Below, piece by piece: positions 47,301 through 54,735 of a stretch of 64,000 nucleotides of DNA (position 1 is its first letter; each line of letters opens with the position of its first letter). Source of the DNA: Leptospira yanagawae serovar Saopaulo str. Sao Paulo = ATCC 700523 (GTDB lineage: Bacteria > Spirochaetota > Leptospiria > Leptospirales > Leptospiraceae); NCBI RefSeq assembly GCF_000332475.2, contig NZ_AOGX02000015.1, positions 496,001 to 560,000 on the forward strand. The letters run 5' to 3'. The notes below the pieces were generated by a model. That model saw only the letters and a list, made by a program, of their open reading frames with translations, was not told the DNA's origin and made no database searches. The translations under genes were made by a program, and so were the position numbers.

Positions 47301-47433
47301 GATTGATGGTGGTTTGAATTATACCTATTGTGATACCAATGGAAATGGATCAGACTATTTCACCTATGGACAAATTTATCCAGAATTGCAGTTCAGTCCC
47401 AATTTACTTGGCACATTGAATTTGACAAATTAG
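44365..47433 (+). CDS. Large modular surface lipoprotein
   Basis: A 1022-residue lipoprotein: signal peptide with lipidated Cys18 (LSSYNC); AAGGAA precedes the ATG. Residues about 48-180 contain a ZU5-like fold (GPSGGTLSASDG, FEIPAGALSE). From about 273 to 660 two modules repeat in the order A-B-A-B with a period near 196 residues. A is an Ig-like unit (IQWRSSKTGTYSI; ISWKSDKAGNYHL); B resembles the chitobiase C-terminal domain (IYTTNGTTPSF; IYTVNGTSPSF). The last 360 residues are beta-rich without a recognised family. Likely surface-exposed, with an adhesive or structural role. Stands alone. Confidence 0.8.
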   Translation: MNSKLLVVLLLGLSSYNCIGFLLPKDKQNQSSFLQSFLGIFMGSSANVRSVSAEVGPSGGTLSASDGSFSFEIPAGALSETKVITVSRNVTPNGSIPTEYGSSSPVFKFEPEGLKFLKPAYLTINYEQGRMPETGIEERSVGMYYVKDDSTLEKMKKVSVDYAANTMKVEVVHFSFGVALNIQIWLVSSGIITNPNPVSNIADRVIEELANFADYGYASPSEYFQANAGILGPFLAELVDVLGTDPVTAAFPNADFDGDGAPNFEDPMVPSLGPVITVNSISAPYVSTVSGSILATEIQWRSSKTGTYSIRKNAADCNSGTALYSGSVTANVNQTSGTILASSLNFGTNALRICVTSSGVTGFGVANVTRDDTAPGVTILPSGGNYGAVQSVVMNCSDTGGAGCSKVIYTTNGTTPSFGANCSVGVGTEYTASVPTPNQTSTTFKVRTCDRAGNQSVVFSESYTVDTVVPTITINSVLPSTYLKNDQVATISWKSDKAGNYHLKLGATCASGSALSGTNVTGTVAANETVVSEIPVASFGSEGNKTVVVCVANLVGTNGSSSVNYTVDHSSPVITASVDNGTYTGPQTLTISCEDLYSGCHEVIYTVNGTSPSFDANGSIQNGQLYTGSIITPNNAVLQYRFLAKDHAGNVSTELVRNFTIGELIPRFTSFDVPGVAIATTIDETAKTITILVNKTTTSEYNVTYTVENASSVILTNSLPSQIPFQQNDSIPVIWDYTRKLVNELTLMSPTGNSVNYKIFTIGFDLRINTPPTSTFSTKTSANIQINGWFSENVKFRIESIHGNVDLTQCVRMPYGEEIQYHICHNISLFPNPNGYYLDFVVTDVAPYKSYKVQKATKLIGTKNGVGFENGEIPYCILHYPTSMNVQVGATATESNWIYSRVYYPNVTNNLIDNTLISGEIGYGPQGTDPRTNEGWRYFAMTFNPTTLIDNPNNSEYAGKFKFQPYTSVNTYSYTARFSIDGGLNYTYCDTNGNGSDYFTYGQIYPELQFSPNLLGTLNLTN

Positions 47434-47476
47434 AGAACCTGGATATTAAACCTGTTCGATTTTCATTTTACATGAA

Positions 47477-47505
47477 CCTCGCCTGCTAACGTTAGTAGGC
47501 GGAGG
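47477..47505. repeat. Imperfect palindrome downstream of large lipoprotein gene
   Basis: CCTC-GCCTGCTAAC/GTTAGTAGGC-GGAGG, a nearly perfect 29-bp inverted repeat with one G-U and one bulge, 43 bp after the stop. No T-run follows at once. It could be a terminator or a GC-rich hairpin repeat. Confidence 0.4.
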
Positions 47506-47677
47506 CAAGACTGGTCTGACTTTTGAATGAATTTAAATTTTGTCTTTCTTGCATTAAATTTTTCAACTAAGTGCAGATGCTTTCTGGAATGATCTCTGAT
47601 TCAACTGTTTCTTGAAATTCAACCGAATTTCGGAATTGATTTCGATATTGATTCATCAATGGAAAGGTAAAAATCTT

Positions 47678-48235
47678 TCATACCAATGGTGGCCAAACAC
47701 TACTTTTGTCAGGGTCATTTGGCAGATAGACAACCCAAAGTTGATCACCTACTTTTTTGGTGAGGTGGACTTGGTCATAGATATTGCCAACGTTTCCTTT
47801 GTGTTGGATTCCATTCACTTCAAATACAAATTCCACAATGGAGGGAGATTCTCCATTTAAGGATTGGGTATAGTCTTTGCGGATGTCTGTGATTTCGCCG
47901 ACTGTTGCTTTCCCTTCTTCCAAAGGAAGCAGTTCATCATTTGCTGTTTTCAATCCCTTTCGCCAACAGAAAATTCCAATGATGGGAAAGAGGATCGTCC
48001 AGAAAAAGGGAATCGTAAAAATGATTCCGATCATGGTCATTACATTGCCCGTGTATTTGATCCTACGTTTGAATTTAGCGGGAAGGACTCTTGGAGCAAT
48101 GGGAGGCTCCGAACCCATGCCATCGGAGGTGATTGTATATTCGAGTGTTCCTCCACAATTGGTGCAGTTGGTAACGTTGCTGTTGGGGTACTTCGTTTTA
48201 CACCACGGACATTGGATGGCGGTTTCAAATGGCAT
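47678..48235 (-). CDS. Zinc-ribbon membrane protein, DUF3592-like
   Basis: A 185-residue protein. An N-terminal zinc ribbon has CPWC and CTNC pairs (about residues 9-27); two hydrophobic helices follow (about 62-90, MTMIGIIFTIPFFWTILFPI). A C-terminal beta domain (TVGEITDIRKDYTQS to LWVVYLPNDPDKS) resembles DUF3592/DUF3592-like modules, which end with a YxPxDP motif. Function unknown; it probably sits in the inner membrane. No operon partner. Confidence 0.7.
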   Translation of the reverse strand: MPFETAIQCPWCKTKYPNSNVTNCTNCGGTLEYTITSDGMGSEPPIAPRVLPAKFKRRIKYTGNVMTMIGIIFTIPFFWTILFPIIGIFCWRKGLKTANDELLPLEEGKATVGEITDIRKDYTQSLNGESPSIVEFVFEVNGIQHKGNVGNIYDQVHLTKKVGDQLWVVYLPNDPDKSSVWPPLV

Positions 48236-48570
48236 AGAGTTTCCTCACTTTCATTTGGCTAACAATTTTACCGATTGTCAACAGTAGCAAAAGAAAATTA
48301 AAAAAAACATAACGTAAGAAAAAGCTTAGGTTTGTTGCCCTTGCTTTTGGATGTGAAAATCATCTTTTCTGTGGTTTCTTTATGATCATATCACATAACA
48401 AGAATTAATGATTGAACAGTGATCAACTTGAAATTGTAAACGTATGTTCGTTTATTTCCTCTCATGATTTAGAACGAACGTAATACACTCGAATTTGAAT
48501 TTTTAAAAAATGCATCTATCCCAAACGATTTCTTGGTTGCTAAGCATCAGGAAAGGATTATCATCAAGGA
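48236..48570. other. AT-rich divergent promoter region
   Basis: No gene in these 335 bases between divergent genes. It contains the inverted repeat AAACG-TATGTT-CGTTT (48438-48453) and a nearby GAACGAACG (48472-48480), both resembling the putative TetR operator at 41758. A ribosome-binding AAGGA lies 12 nt before the lipoprotein ATG. Confidence 0.45.
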
Positions 48571-49234
48571 ATGCGTTTTCTGTTTTATGCATTCATTTTC
48601 CTTTGTTTCCAATGTGCAAAGCCAACTCTCAATAACCCACGTGATTTTGAATCCGATTCGTTTCGAGAAAATGAATCACTTCTATGTCTCACAGGGCAAA
48701 GTTCTTTCTGCCAAGCGGCGATTCCTGTTTGTACCACGTGTCGTTTTTTTTCCACAAGCATTACTTATAATGGAGCTCGCGGTGGGATCGCTGGAGCCGA
48801 TGCCAAATGTATGAGTGATTCGAAAAAACCAACGGAGCCAGCAAGAGCCGTCTTCAAAGCGTTCCTTGTGGATGATGTGAACCGGATTGCTTGTACGTCA
48901 GATAATTGTTTAACTGGAGGTGCATCGGAACATGTGGATTGGATTTTAAAGCCCAATACAACGTATGTGAGGGCAGTGGATGGAGCGACGATTGCTACCA
49001 CAAATAATGTAGGAATCTTTACCAGCCAACCAGGTGATGCGGAAAGTCCTTCAGTTTCTACTATTTTTACAGGTATAGATACTTTCGGTTGGGATACGCG
49101 GTTAAATAATCATTGCAGCAGGTGGAACGACTGGAAGTAATGGTGGAATAGCACCCAATAGCAACAGTTTGTATTTTTCGGGAGGTGTTCCAACTTGTGA
49201 TAACCAGTCCGTTATCCTATGTGTGGAGCAGTAG
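48571..49234 (+). pseudogene. DUF1554 lipoprotein, frameshifted
   Basis: Lipoprotein signal with Cys15 (FLCFQC), then the DUF1554 domain known mainly from Leptospira (ITYNGARGGIAGADAKCMSD, FKAFLVDD, VDWILKPNTTYVRAVDG). The frame stops at 49140 after NNHCSRWNDWK. The missing C-terminus continues in the +1 frame from about 49130 (TGSNGGIAPNSNS, then CDNQSVILCVEQ, stop 49232-49234), which is the family's normal ending. A single-base indel between about 49105 and 49130 explains this. Either a genuine pseudogene or a sequencing error; the product is otherwise complete. Confidence 0.82.
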
Positions 49235-49263
49235 TTGTAAAAAATTTGAATCTTACATTGGCT

Positions 49264-50100
49264 TTAAAACGAAGGAGATAAATTCCCCAATTGCCCTTCT
49301 CTCAATTTGGAAACTGTCTCTTGCATCCGAATCGAATCTGATAAACACAAGGATCCGTTCCAAACATAGTCTTCCTCTAACTTGGGAGCAGATAAAAACA
49401 AAAAGTTACAACCTTCTTCGAATGCGTTCAGCTTTACTCTTTTTGTTTGATCCTTCAGAACAAATATTTCATTGGAAGAAATCATTTCATCGGCATCGGA
49501 TTTGAGCTTTCCTTTGATACAGACCACTAGTTGGATTCTATCAGCATTTAATTCCAATTCGATTTCTGCATTAGAATCCAATTGCACATCCAAAAACTGA
49601 AAAGAAGGTTGGATTCCATCAATCTGATTAGTGACGTCACCAAAACTTCCCAATAACACGAGAACAGAACATCCATTCGTTTGGACTTTTGGAATGTCTT
49701 TCGGTGATAGATGAAACGCCTTACCTTCTAACAGTTCAAATTGTTTGGGCAATTTCACAAACATTTGTAATCCAAAACAATTTACTCCTGGTTTAGTCGG
49801 GATTTCTTCATGGAACATTCCTTCTCCGGCTTGGGTCCAATGTAAACCACCAGCTTCAATGATGGAAGTATCTCCTTTGCTATCTCGGTTTTGGAAGACT
49901 CCTTCTGAAGAAGGGAAAAGATAGGTCACTGCCGAAAATCCTGCATGAGGATGAGGTGGGAATGTAGGCATTGACATATGAAAGAGGTCTAAATTTAAAA
50001 ATGGATTTAAGGATTTGGGACAACGGAATCCATAGGTAAAAAAAGATTCAGTGTGTTTGTGTGGGACCATTGCAATTTTGAATTGCGTATCTGTTTCCAT
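49264..50100 (-). CDS. Pirin-family protein
   Basis: A 278-residue bicupin. The metal-binding N-terminal cupin shows FPPHPHAGFSAVTYLFP and GGLHWTQAGEGMFHEE, the histidine and glutamate pattern of pirins. The C-terminal cupin is less conserved. Bacterial pirins include quercetin dioxygenases and stress-linked regulators; the role here is unknown. It stands alone, convergent with the frameshifted lipoprotein. Confidence 0.92.
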   Translation of the reverse strand: METDTQFKIAMVPHKHTESFFTYGFRCPKSLNPFLNLDLFHMSMPTFPPHPHAGFSAVTYLFPSSEGVFQNRDSKGDTSIIEAGGLHWTQAGEGMFHEEIPTKPGVNCFGLQMFVKLPKQFELLEGKAFHLSPKDIPKVQTNGCSVLVLLGSFGDVTNQIDGIQPSFQFLDVQLDSNAEIELELNADRIQLVVCIKGKLKSDADEMISSNEIFVLKDQTKRVKLNAFEEGCNFLFLSAPKLEEDYVWNGSLCLSDSIRMQETVSKLREGQLGNLSPSF

Positions 50101-50249
50101 ATTTAATGCCTTTTCCTTTGGACAGAGTTTGGTTAAAATGGGGGAAAAATTTATTCGTTAAAAATATGATTAAGAATGTAATAGGTTTGATATTATGAAA
50201 TGAATATTTCCCACTTGCAAGATTCATTCGCTTTTCTAATTTTTACACC

Positions 50250-50627
50250 ATGTCTTCTTCTCCAAAACAATCTCTCTTCCATTGGTTTTTAGGTTTTTAT
50301 TTTCGCCTACTTTGCATCTTAGCCGTAGATTTAGTTGTCACATTGATCAACGGACAGGTATTGGGTTTAGCAATTCAATATGAAAAACCTACTGCGACTT
50401 TAATCGGTATGGGAGTTGTTCTATTACTATTTTTCTTTTTGTTCTCAATCATAGATCGGCTCACAAAGTTTGTTTTGAAAATGACGGTAGATATCGGAAA
50501 TTTTTTGGTCTTTCGTAAAACGGCCGTTCTACTTATCTTATGTGGGATAACATATGGAATCTATATGCTGTATTATCATACATGGTTCGGTGTTTGGCCA
50601 AAGATTAAAATTGAATCCATTCTATAA
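50250..50627 (+). CDS. Small membrane protein of unknown function
   Basis: A 125-residue protein with three hydrophobic helices (about 15-37, 48-68, 88-108) and basic ends. No family recognised. It is AT-rich like its neighbours and precedes the GC-rich tmRNA flank region. No ribosome-binding site stands out before the ATG. Confidence 0.6.
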   Translation: MSSSPKQSLFHWFLGFYFRLLCILAVDLVVTLINGQVLGLAIQYEKPTATLIGMGVVLLLFFFLFSIIDRLTKFVLKMTVDIGNFLVFRKTAVLLILCGITYGIYMLYYHTWFGVWPKIKIESIL

Positions 50628-50644
50628 TAAAATCATTAAAAAAT

Positions 50645-50744
50645 TGTTTATTGCGAAAAGCACCCAAGGATGGGAGCGGGCGGGAGCTCAGGCCATGGAT
50701 GGCCAGGTGAAGGCGAGCAATGAATATCCGAACTTTGGAGACGC
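50645..50744. repeat. 100-bp direct repeat, copy 1 (tmRNA flank duplicate)
   Basis: Matches 50981-51080 with about six substitutions and no indels. It includes a degenerate copy of the tmRNA terminator (one stem mismatch) and of the last 9 bases of tmRNA (GGAGACGC region). With small gaps the similarity extends a few bases further into the T-arm (GAGTCG). Confidence 0.85.
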
Positions 50745-50980
50745 TCGGTGAGTCGGCTTTCACGGTTCTCCCATCCAGGTTGAACACGTTCCAGCCCGTC
50801 CCGCTCGAGGTCTCAGGCATCCTGCCTTCGACAGAAACAGCTTCACGCTCCCTATGGGTCGTTACTGTTTCTGACTCTCGCGGTCGTTCGACTCCCGTCG
50901 TAAACCATTTGTTATACGACCATCAGAATAAAAAACCAATCAAACGATTATATACTTTAGCATAGGTAAAATAGTGAGGG

Positions 50981-51080
50981 TGTTTATTGCGAAAAGCACC
51001 CAAGGATGGGTGCGGGCGGGAGCTCTGGCCATGGAGGGCCAGGCGAACGCGAGCAATGAATATCTGAACTTTGGAGACGC
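50981..51080. repeat. 100-bp direct repeat, copy 2 (at tmRNA 3' end)
   Basis: Second copy of the repeat, offset by exactly 336 bp. Its last 9 bases are the 3' end of the tmRNA gene and it contains the intact terminator hairpin. It also contains GGCCATGGAGGGCC, a small palindromic hairpin present in both copies. Confidence 0.85.
50992..51013 (-). terminator. tmRNA terminator
   Basis: On the minus strand: GCACCCA-TCCT-TGGGTGC followed by TTTTCGC. A perfect 7-bp stem with a short T-run, about 59 nt beyond the mature tmRNA 3' end. Confidence 0.7.
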
Positions 51081-51420
51081 CGGGAGTCGAACCCGGGTCC
51101 TATCGTCCTCAAATGCAGCTTCTACACGTTTAGTTTGCAAATAAATTTCGGAAAGACTTACCCTACAAACGGGGGACTAATTCCTATCCTACTTAGAGTT
51201 CAATCCGGTTCGAAGCGGGCGACAAATCCGAAAGGTCCTTAGAGAGGTGTCGGTTTCTTGGCCACCTAAGGAAACAGCCAATGAAACCGTAGAGCTTAAA
51301 ATTAAGCTGCTAGAGCAAATTCGTTATTTGCAGTTATTGTTTTGAAGGTTTTTAAGAGGTCCCTCACCCCTACGTGCCACTGAATCCAAGCCAACAACAG
51401 TCGAAACCAATGTCGTCCCC
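51072..51420 (-). ncRNA. ssrA: Transfer-messenger RNA
   Basis: One-piece tmRNA of about 349 nt. The 5' end GGGGACGACATTGGTTTCGA and 3' end GGTTCGACTCCCGGCGTCTCC form the tRNA-like domain with a 7-bp acceptor stem (one G-U). The discriminator A is at 51072 and CCA is not encoded. The tag-coding part reads GCA AAT AAC GAA TTT GCT CTA GCA GCT TAA, giving ANNEFALAA. It rescues stalled ribosomes with SmpB and tags the peptide for proteolysis. A pseudoknot-rich segment follows the tag. The 3' flank is duplicated downstream. Confidence 0.96.
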
Positions 51421-51516
51421 AATTCTTACTACTTAGACGATGATAATCGTTCGAATTGTTACGAAAAGCAAAAAAGGTTGAATTGGGGTTTTAGTGTGCT
51501 GGAATGTTTGTATTCC

Positions 51517-52662
51517 ATGAATTTTTACTCTTACAGAAACTTTTTGCTGATTTTTATCCTTTTCCTTTTGGGATTTTTTCCATCGTGTTCCCAAAAGGAA
51601 CATCCATCTGAGAAAGAAATCCGGGTTTTCGTATATGGCAGAGAAGATGGTGAGCCCATCCGTATCCTCGGTCAAAAACAAATCAATTTGGATGAATCTC
51701 CGGAAATGGAAACTTTGGTTCTCTTCCAATCAGGCCAAAGCGAAGTTTTGTCTGCATTTCGCAAAGAAGGTTCCAGTTGGACATTTTTATGGAAGTTAGA
51801 ATTTTTCCTCAAAAATCTTGGGCCGATGTATTATGATGGCAAACAAAATAAATGGTCGGCCGGCTCAATTTCAGGAATAGAAAAAACAACATTTGCTGGT
51901 GATTGTTTGAGACGGATTGTTTTGGCAGAACTGCCTGGAGATAATTTTAATTCCGTCTTTATTGAAGTATTATCCGAAGAACCACCGTTAGGTTTGTTTT
52001 CGGTTCCTATGGGTTATCGAAAAGGCAAAAAAATTTGGGATGGTTACCAACTCAAAGAACATGAAGAATTAAAACGGAGTAAACGAGTAGAGTTTGAATA
52101 CAGTGCCAAAGAAAAATCTTTTCGAATATTTCCAACGAATCCCAATTATTCACAAGAATTTGTTTTTAATGGTTGGGAAATGATTGCAAATCTACCTATG
52201 CAACCTGTGCCTTCTTTTGTATCTCTTGACGTTCTGCCTAAATTTGAAATTGGAAAAGAGTCTCTTGTCACATTACAACTGAAAAATCGAGGAAATTATG
52301 TAAGTTTAACCTATTTATCACTCTCATTTCCTGATGTAGGTTCACTGCGATTGGCAAATGAAACGCAAGGAGTTCGTCTGTATAAAAAAGGAGATATAGT
52401 ATATAATGTTGTGCAAAATAAAAAAATCCCAGCAGAGTATCCGCTTTTAGAAGTAACAAAAGAAGGATGGGCAAATAACTTTCGTTATGGGATTAAGTTC
52501 TACTACACACCAATTACAACAGACAATCCTCGGATTTTATTTCGCTCTACGTACAAATTTTACCAAGAAATAATTTCAATTCCAAACCAATACTCGATTG
52601 CTCCGTATGAAAGAGACCAACAAGGTTTTCCATCTTATATTTTAAATCAAATGAAACGATGA
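51517..52662 (+). CDS. Lipoprotein of unknown function
   Basis: A 381-residue lipoprotein; the frame opens at TTG 51478 but ATG 51517 gives a proper signal peptide (FLLIFILFLLGFFPSC, Cys24). The mature part is beta-rich with no family recognised; it has segments such as RVFVYGREDGEPIRILGQ and LLEVTKEGWANNFRYGIKFY. It starts about 100 bp upstream-to-upstream from the divergent tmRNA gene and is followed after 94 AT-rich bases by the 217-residue gene. Confidence 0.7.
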   Translation: MNFYSYRNFLLIFILFLLGFFPSCSQKEHPSEKEIRVFVYGREDGEPIRILGQKQINLDESPEMETLVLFQSGQSEVLSAFRKEGSSWTFLWKLEFFLKNLGPMYYDGKQNKWSAGSISGIEKTTFAGDCLRRIVLAELPGDNFNSVFIEVLSEEPPLGLFSVPMGYRKGKKIWDGYQLKEHEELKRSKRVEFEYSAKEKSFRIFPTNPNYSQEFVFNGWEMIANLPMQPVPSFVSLDVLPKFEIGKESLVTLQLKNRGNYVSLTYLSLSFPDVGSLRLANETQGVRLYKKGDIVYNVVQNKKIPAEYPLLEVTKEGWANNFRYGIKFYYTPITTDNPRILFRSTYKFYQEIISIPNQYSIAPYERDQQGFPSYILNQMKR

Positions 52663-52756
52663 AGAAAATGATTTATCAATCATTCAAAATCCTGGAAAAA
52701 TTTGTTAACTTATTTAGAATTAACTTAATATTTGATGTATTTAAATTAACGAGTCC

Positions 52757-53410
52757 ATGAATCAAAAATTATCAGAAGAAATTTTAGTGGCAAGACGTGA
52801 AATTGTTCGTGCGCAAGTAGAACGGTTTCATTTGTTTTACTACGATTTTTTCCAACGGGCTGAAACCATTGAAATGGCAAAATTTTTCTTTGAAACCGTC
52901 TACAATTTGGATGGAAAAGAAGAATGGGAGGCCTTGGCCTTCCAAACATATGATAAAGTGAAGAATATGTTAAAAGAGGGAACTAGGGAAAGTATTGAAC
53001 GTTTGATGGAATTAAATTCAATTACCGATTCACTCGATATTGAAATGGCTAAATTATTAGTTTCGAAAGGTTGGGTGTATGGAAACGAAATCAACCAAAA
53101 CGAATATTTTCAACTATTTTGTGAATTGGATAAACGAGAAGTTCGTAAAAAACAATTAGAGGTTGTACTTTTTAACTTAAAAAAGTTTTATGAATTGGCT
53201 CACAAACCAGTAAGTGCGTACATCATCAAACCCGCAGCCATGATGTCGAGATTACTAGGTGTATACCCGTTGTTTAAAAAAGTAGAACAAGGTTACTATG
53301 CTACTTTACCAGTGAACCAAACATTATTCGAAGAGTTTTATGAATTAGTCAAAGTGAAAGAATGGGAATTTTTATATAAGGCTTTCCCCACTTTAAAAGA
53401 GGAATCATGA
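52757..53410 (+). CDS. Helical protein of unknown function, coupled to MotB-like gene
   Basis: A 217-residue, mostly helical, soluble protein rich in charged and aromatic residues (AQVERFHLFYYDFFQRAETIE; AMMSRLLGVYPLFKKVEQG). No signal peptide or known domain. Its stop overlaps the start of the MotB-like gene (ATGA), so the two are translationally coupled and probably act together. Upstream, TTAAC occurs three times (52705, 52720, 52746), possibly regulatory. Confidence 0.75.
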   Translation: MNQKLSEEILVARREIVRAQVERFHLFYYDFFQRAETIEMAKFFFETVYNLDGKEEWEALAFQTYDKVKNMLKEGTRESIERLMELNSITDSLDIEMAKLLVSKGWVYGNEINQNEYFQLFCELDKREVRKKQLEVVLFNLKKFYELAHKPVSAYIIKPAAMMSRLLGVYPLFKKVEQGYYATLPVNQTLFEEFYELVKVKEWEFLYKAFPTLKEES

Positions 53411-54144
53411 GAAAACGATCTCGATTTGTTTCTAAAGAAGATGAACATGTTGAATCAAATGATCGATGGTTATTAACCTATGCCGATATGATCACACTTC
53501 TTTTGGGACTATTCATTATCTTATATGCCGTCAGTAAAGTAGACTCGAAAAGATTGACTGAGGTGGCAAAAGACATAAAACGGGGATTTGGTCTTAATGT
53601 AAGTTCCGTAGGTGCTTTGTTAGATGGTGGATCGGGAATTCTAGAAGACGATACAATGGTTCCAAAATCGGAAGTATTTCGACTTTGGGAAAGGATTGGA
53701 TTTGCACTAAAAACATTAAAAGAAAAAGCAAAGTTAAAACTTGGACTAGCTGAAACGGAAGAGTTAAAATTAACGTTTGCAGGTTCCGATTTAGCTTCTG
53801 ACGATATATTAAAATCAGATCCTGATCTTAAATTTGCATTTGAACAATTGGCAGTTTTATCCAAGGGAATGGATATTGATATCGTCGTGAGAGTTCATAT
53901 CCCATATGAATCGCAAATCGACAAATCAAAATTCCAAAATTCTTGGGACTACCATTCCAATCGTGCCTCTTTGCTTGCTGAAAAACTGGTAAATGAATAC
54001 GGAATTCCAAAAGAACAAGTGTCTGTCCAGGGTTATGCGATGTTCCAGAAATCAAAAACATCAGATACACCTGAAAAAAAAGCAAATGAAGAGCGAATTG
54101 AAATTTTAATTCGGAAAAAAGAAACAGCGGACACAACCAAATAG
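53407..54144 (+). CDS. Orphan MotB/OmpA-like membrane protein
   Basis: A 245-residue protein with the MotB layout: a short cytosolic N-terminus, one TM helix (about 21-45, WLLTYADMITLLLGLFIILY) containing the MotB-type aspartate (Asp27), a linker, and a C-terminal OmpA-like peptidoglycan-binding domain (about 125-240; NSWDYHSNRASLLAEKLVNE, then EERIEILIRKK). No MotA gene lies beside it; the coupled upstream gene is unrelated to MotA. It may be a second stator subunit using a distant MotA, or a wall anchor without motor function. Confidence 0.85.
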   Translation: MRKRSRFVSKEDEHVESNDRWLLTYADMITLLLGLFIILYAVSKVDSKRLTEVAKDIKRGFGLNVSSVGALLDGGSGILEDDTMVPKSEVFRLWERIGFALKTLKEKAKLKLGLAETEELKLTFAGSDLASDDILKSDPDLKFAFEQLAVLSKGMDIDIVVRVHIPYESQIDKSKFQNSWDYHSNRASLLAEKLVNEYGIPKEQVSVQGYAMFQKSKTSDTPEKKANEERIEILIRKKETADTTK

Positions 54145-54211
54145 ATCGATAAAAATAACGTATTGCAATTATTTCGTGATTTACTTACATGCAGTTATTA
54201 AGGTGATTTTT

Positions 54212-54649
54212 ATGAATTCATTTTGTAACCGTTCCAAACTCCAAACAAAGCTACGAAATTATTTTTCAGTATTCATCATCTTTTTCTTTTTGATTCAATT
54301 GTTCTCTTGCAAAAAAGAAAAGGGAATCAATCAAATTGATTGGCAAAATGAGTCTTTGAGTTTGACATCTGAAATTTGTAAAAAATTTCGAGAATGCGCT
54401 GATTCCGAATGGAAATCCATTCCCGAAAATTTAAAAAAATTTACGGAAGGTCGTTTGGATGAAACCAATTGTCAAAAACGATTTCGCGAAAGTAATGCAT
54501 ACAAACTCATCGGTGGTGACCCTCTTCAAATCCAAACGATTTACAAAGAGTGTCACAAATCAATCCTAACAATGAGTTGTGGTGATTTGCAATTAGGGAA
54601 AATCAACGAGATTCCAGCGTGTGTTTCGTTCCAGAAGATACAGAACTAA
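54212..54649 (+). CDS. Small cysteine-rich lipoprotein
   Basis: A 145-residue lipoprotein. Start 54212 has AAGGTGA 5 nt upstream. The signal peptide ends LIQLFSC (Cys33). The mature domain has several cysteines (ICKKFRECADSEW, ETNCQKRF, YKECHKS, MSCGDL, PACVSF), probably paired in the periplasm. It resembles short conserved Leptospira lipoproteins with a six-cysteine pattern; function unknown. Confidence 0.75.
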   Translation: MNSFCNRSKLQTKLRNYFSVFIIFFFLIQLFSCKKEKGINQIDWQNESLSLTSEICKKFRECADSEWKSIPENLKKFTEGRLDETNCQKRFRESNAYKLIGGDPLQIQTIYKECHKSILTMSCGDLQLGKINEIPACVSFQKIQN

Positions 54650-54661
54650 GAAACATTTTAA

Positions 54662-54695
54662 AATCCTAAACTTGAGCGGTTTTGAGTTTGGGATT
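54662..54695 (-). terminator. Hairpin between convergent genes
   Basis: AATCCTAAACT (54662-54672) pairs with AGTTTGGGATT (54685-54695), 11 bp with one G-U. On the minus strand it is followed by TTTTAAAA, so it probably terminates the gene at 54736-55458 and may serve both strands. Confidence 0.6.
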
Positions 54696-54735
54696 GCAAA
54701 GTAACATGATCGATTCGATATGCTAATTTACCGAA

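Larger units (their letters stand above)
50628..51071. other. GC-rich tmRNA 3' flank region
   Basis: No convincing gene in these 444 bases; small open frames across it are composition artefacts. It holds two 100-bp direct repeats (separate entries), the hairpin CAGAAACAG/CTGTTTCTG (50832-50873) and a tmRNA-T-arm-like plus-strand fragment at 50881-50900. It is clearly richer in GC than the surrounding sequence. Confidence 0.6.

Noticed and set aside
50720..50965. Plus-strand open frame in the tmRNA flank
   Set aside because: It crosses duplicated, GC-rich non-coding sequence and has no family resemblance; an artefact of composition.
50645..51080. Active integrated island with att sites at tmRNA
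   Set aside because: Only 236 bp separate the repeats and no integrase or cargo gene is present; at most a remnant.
51478..51516. TTG start for the lipoprotein at 51517
   Set aside because: It would add 13 residues ahead of an otherwise normal lipoprotein signal peptide.
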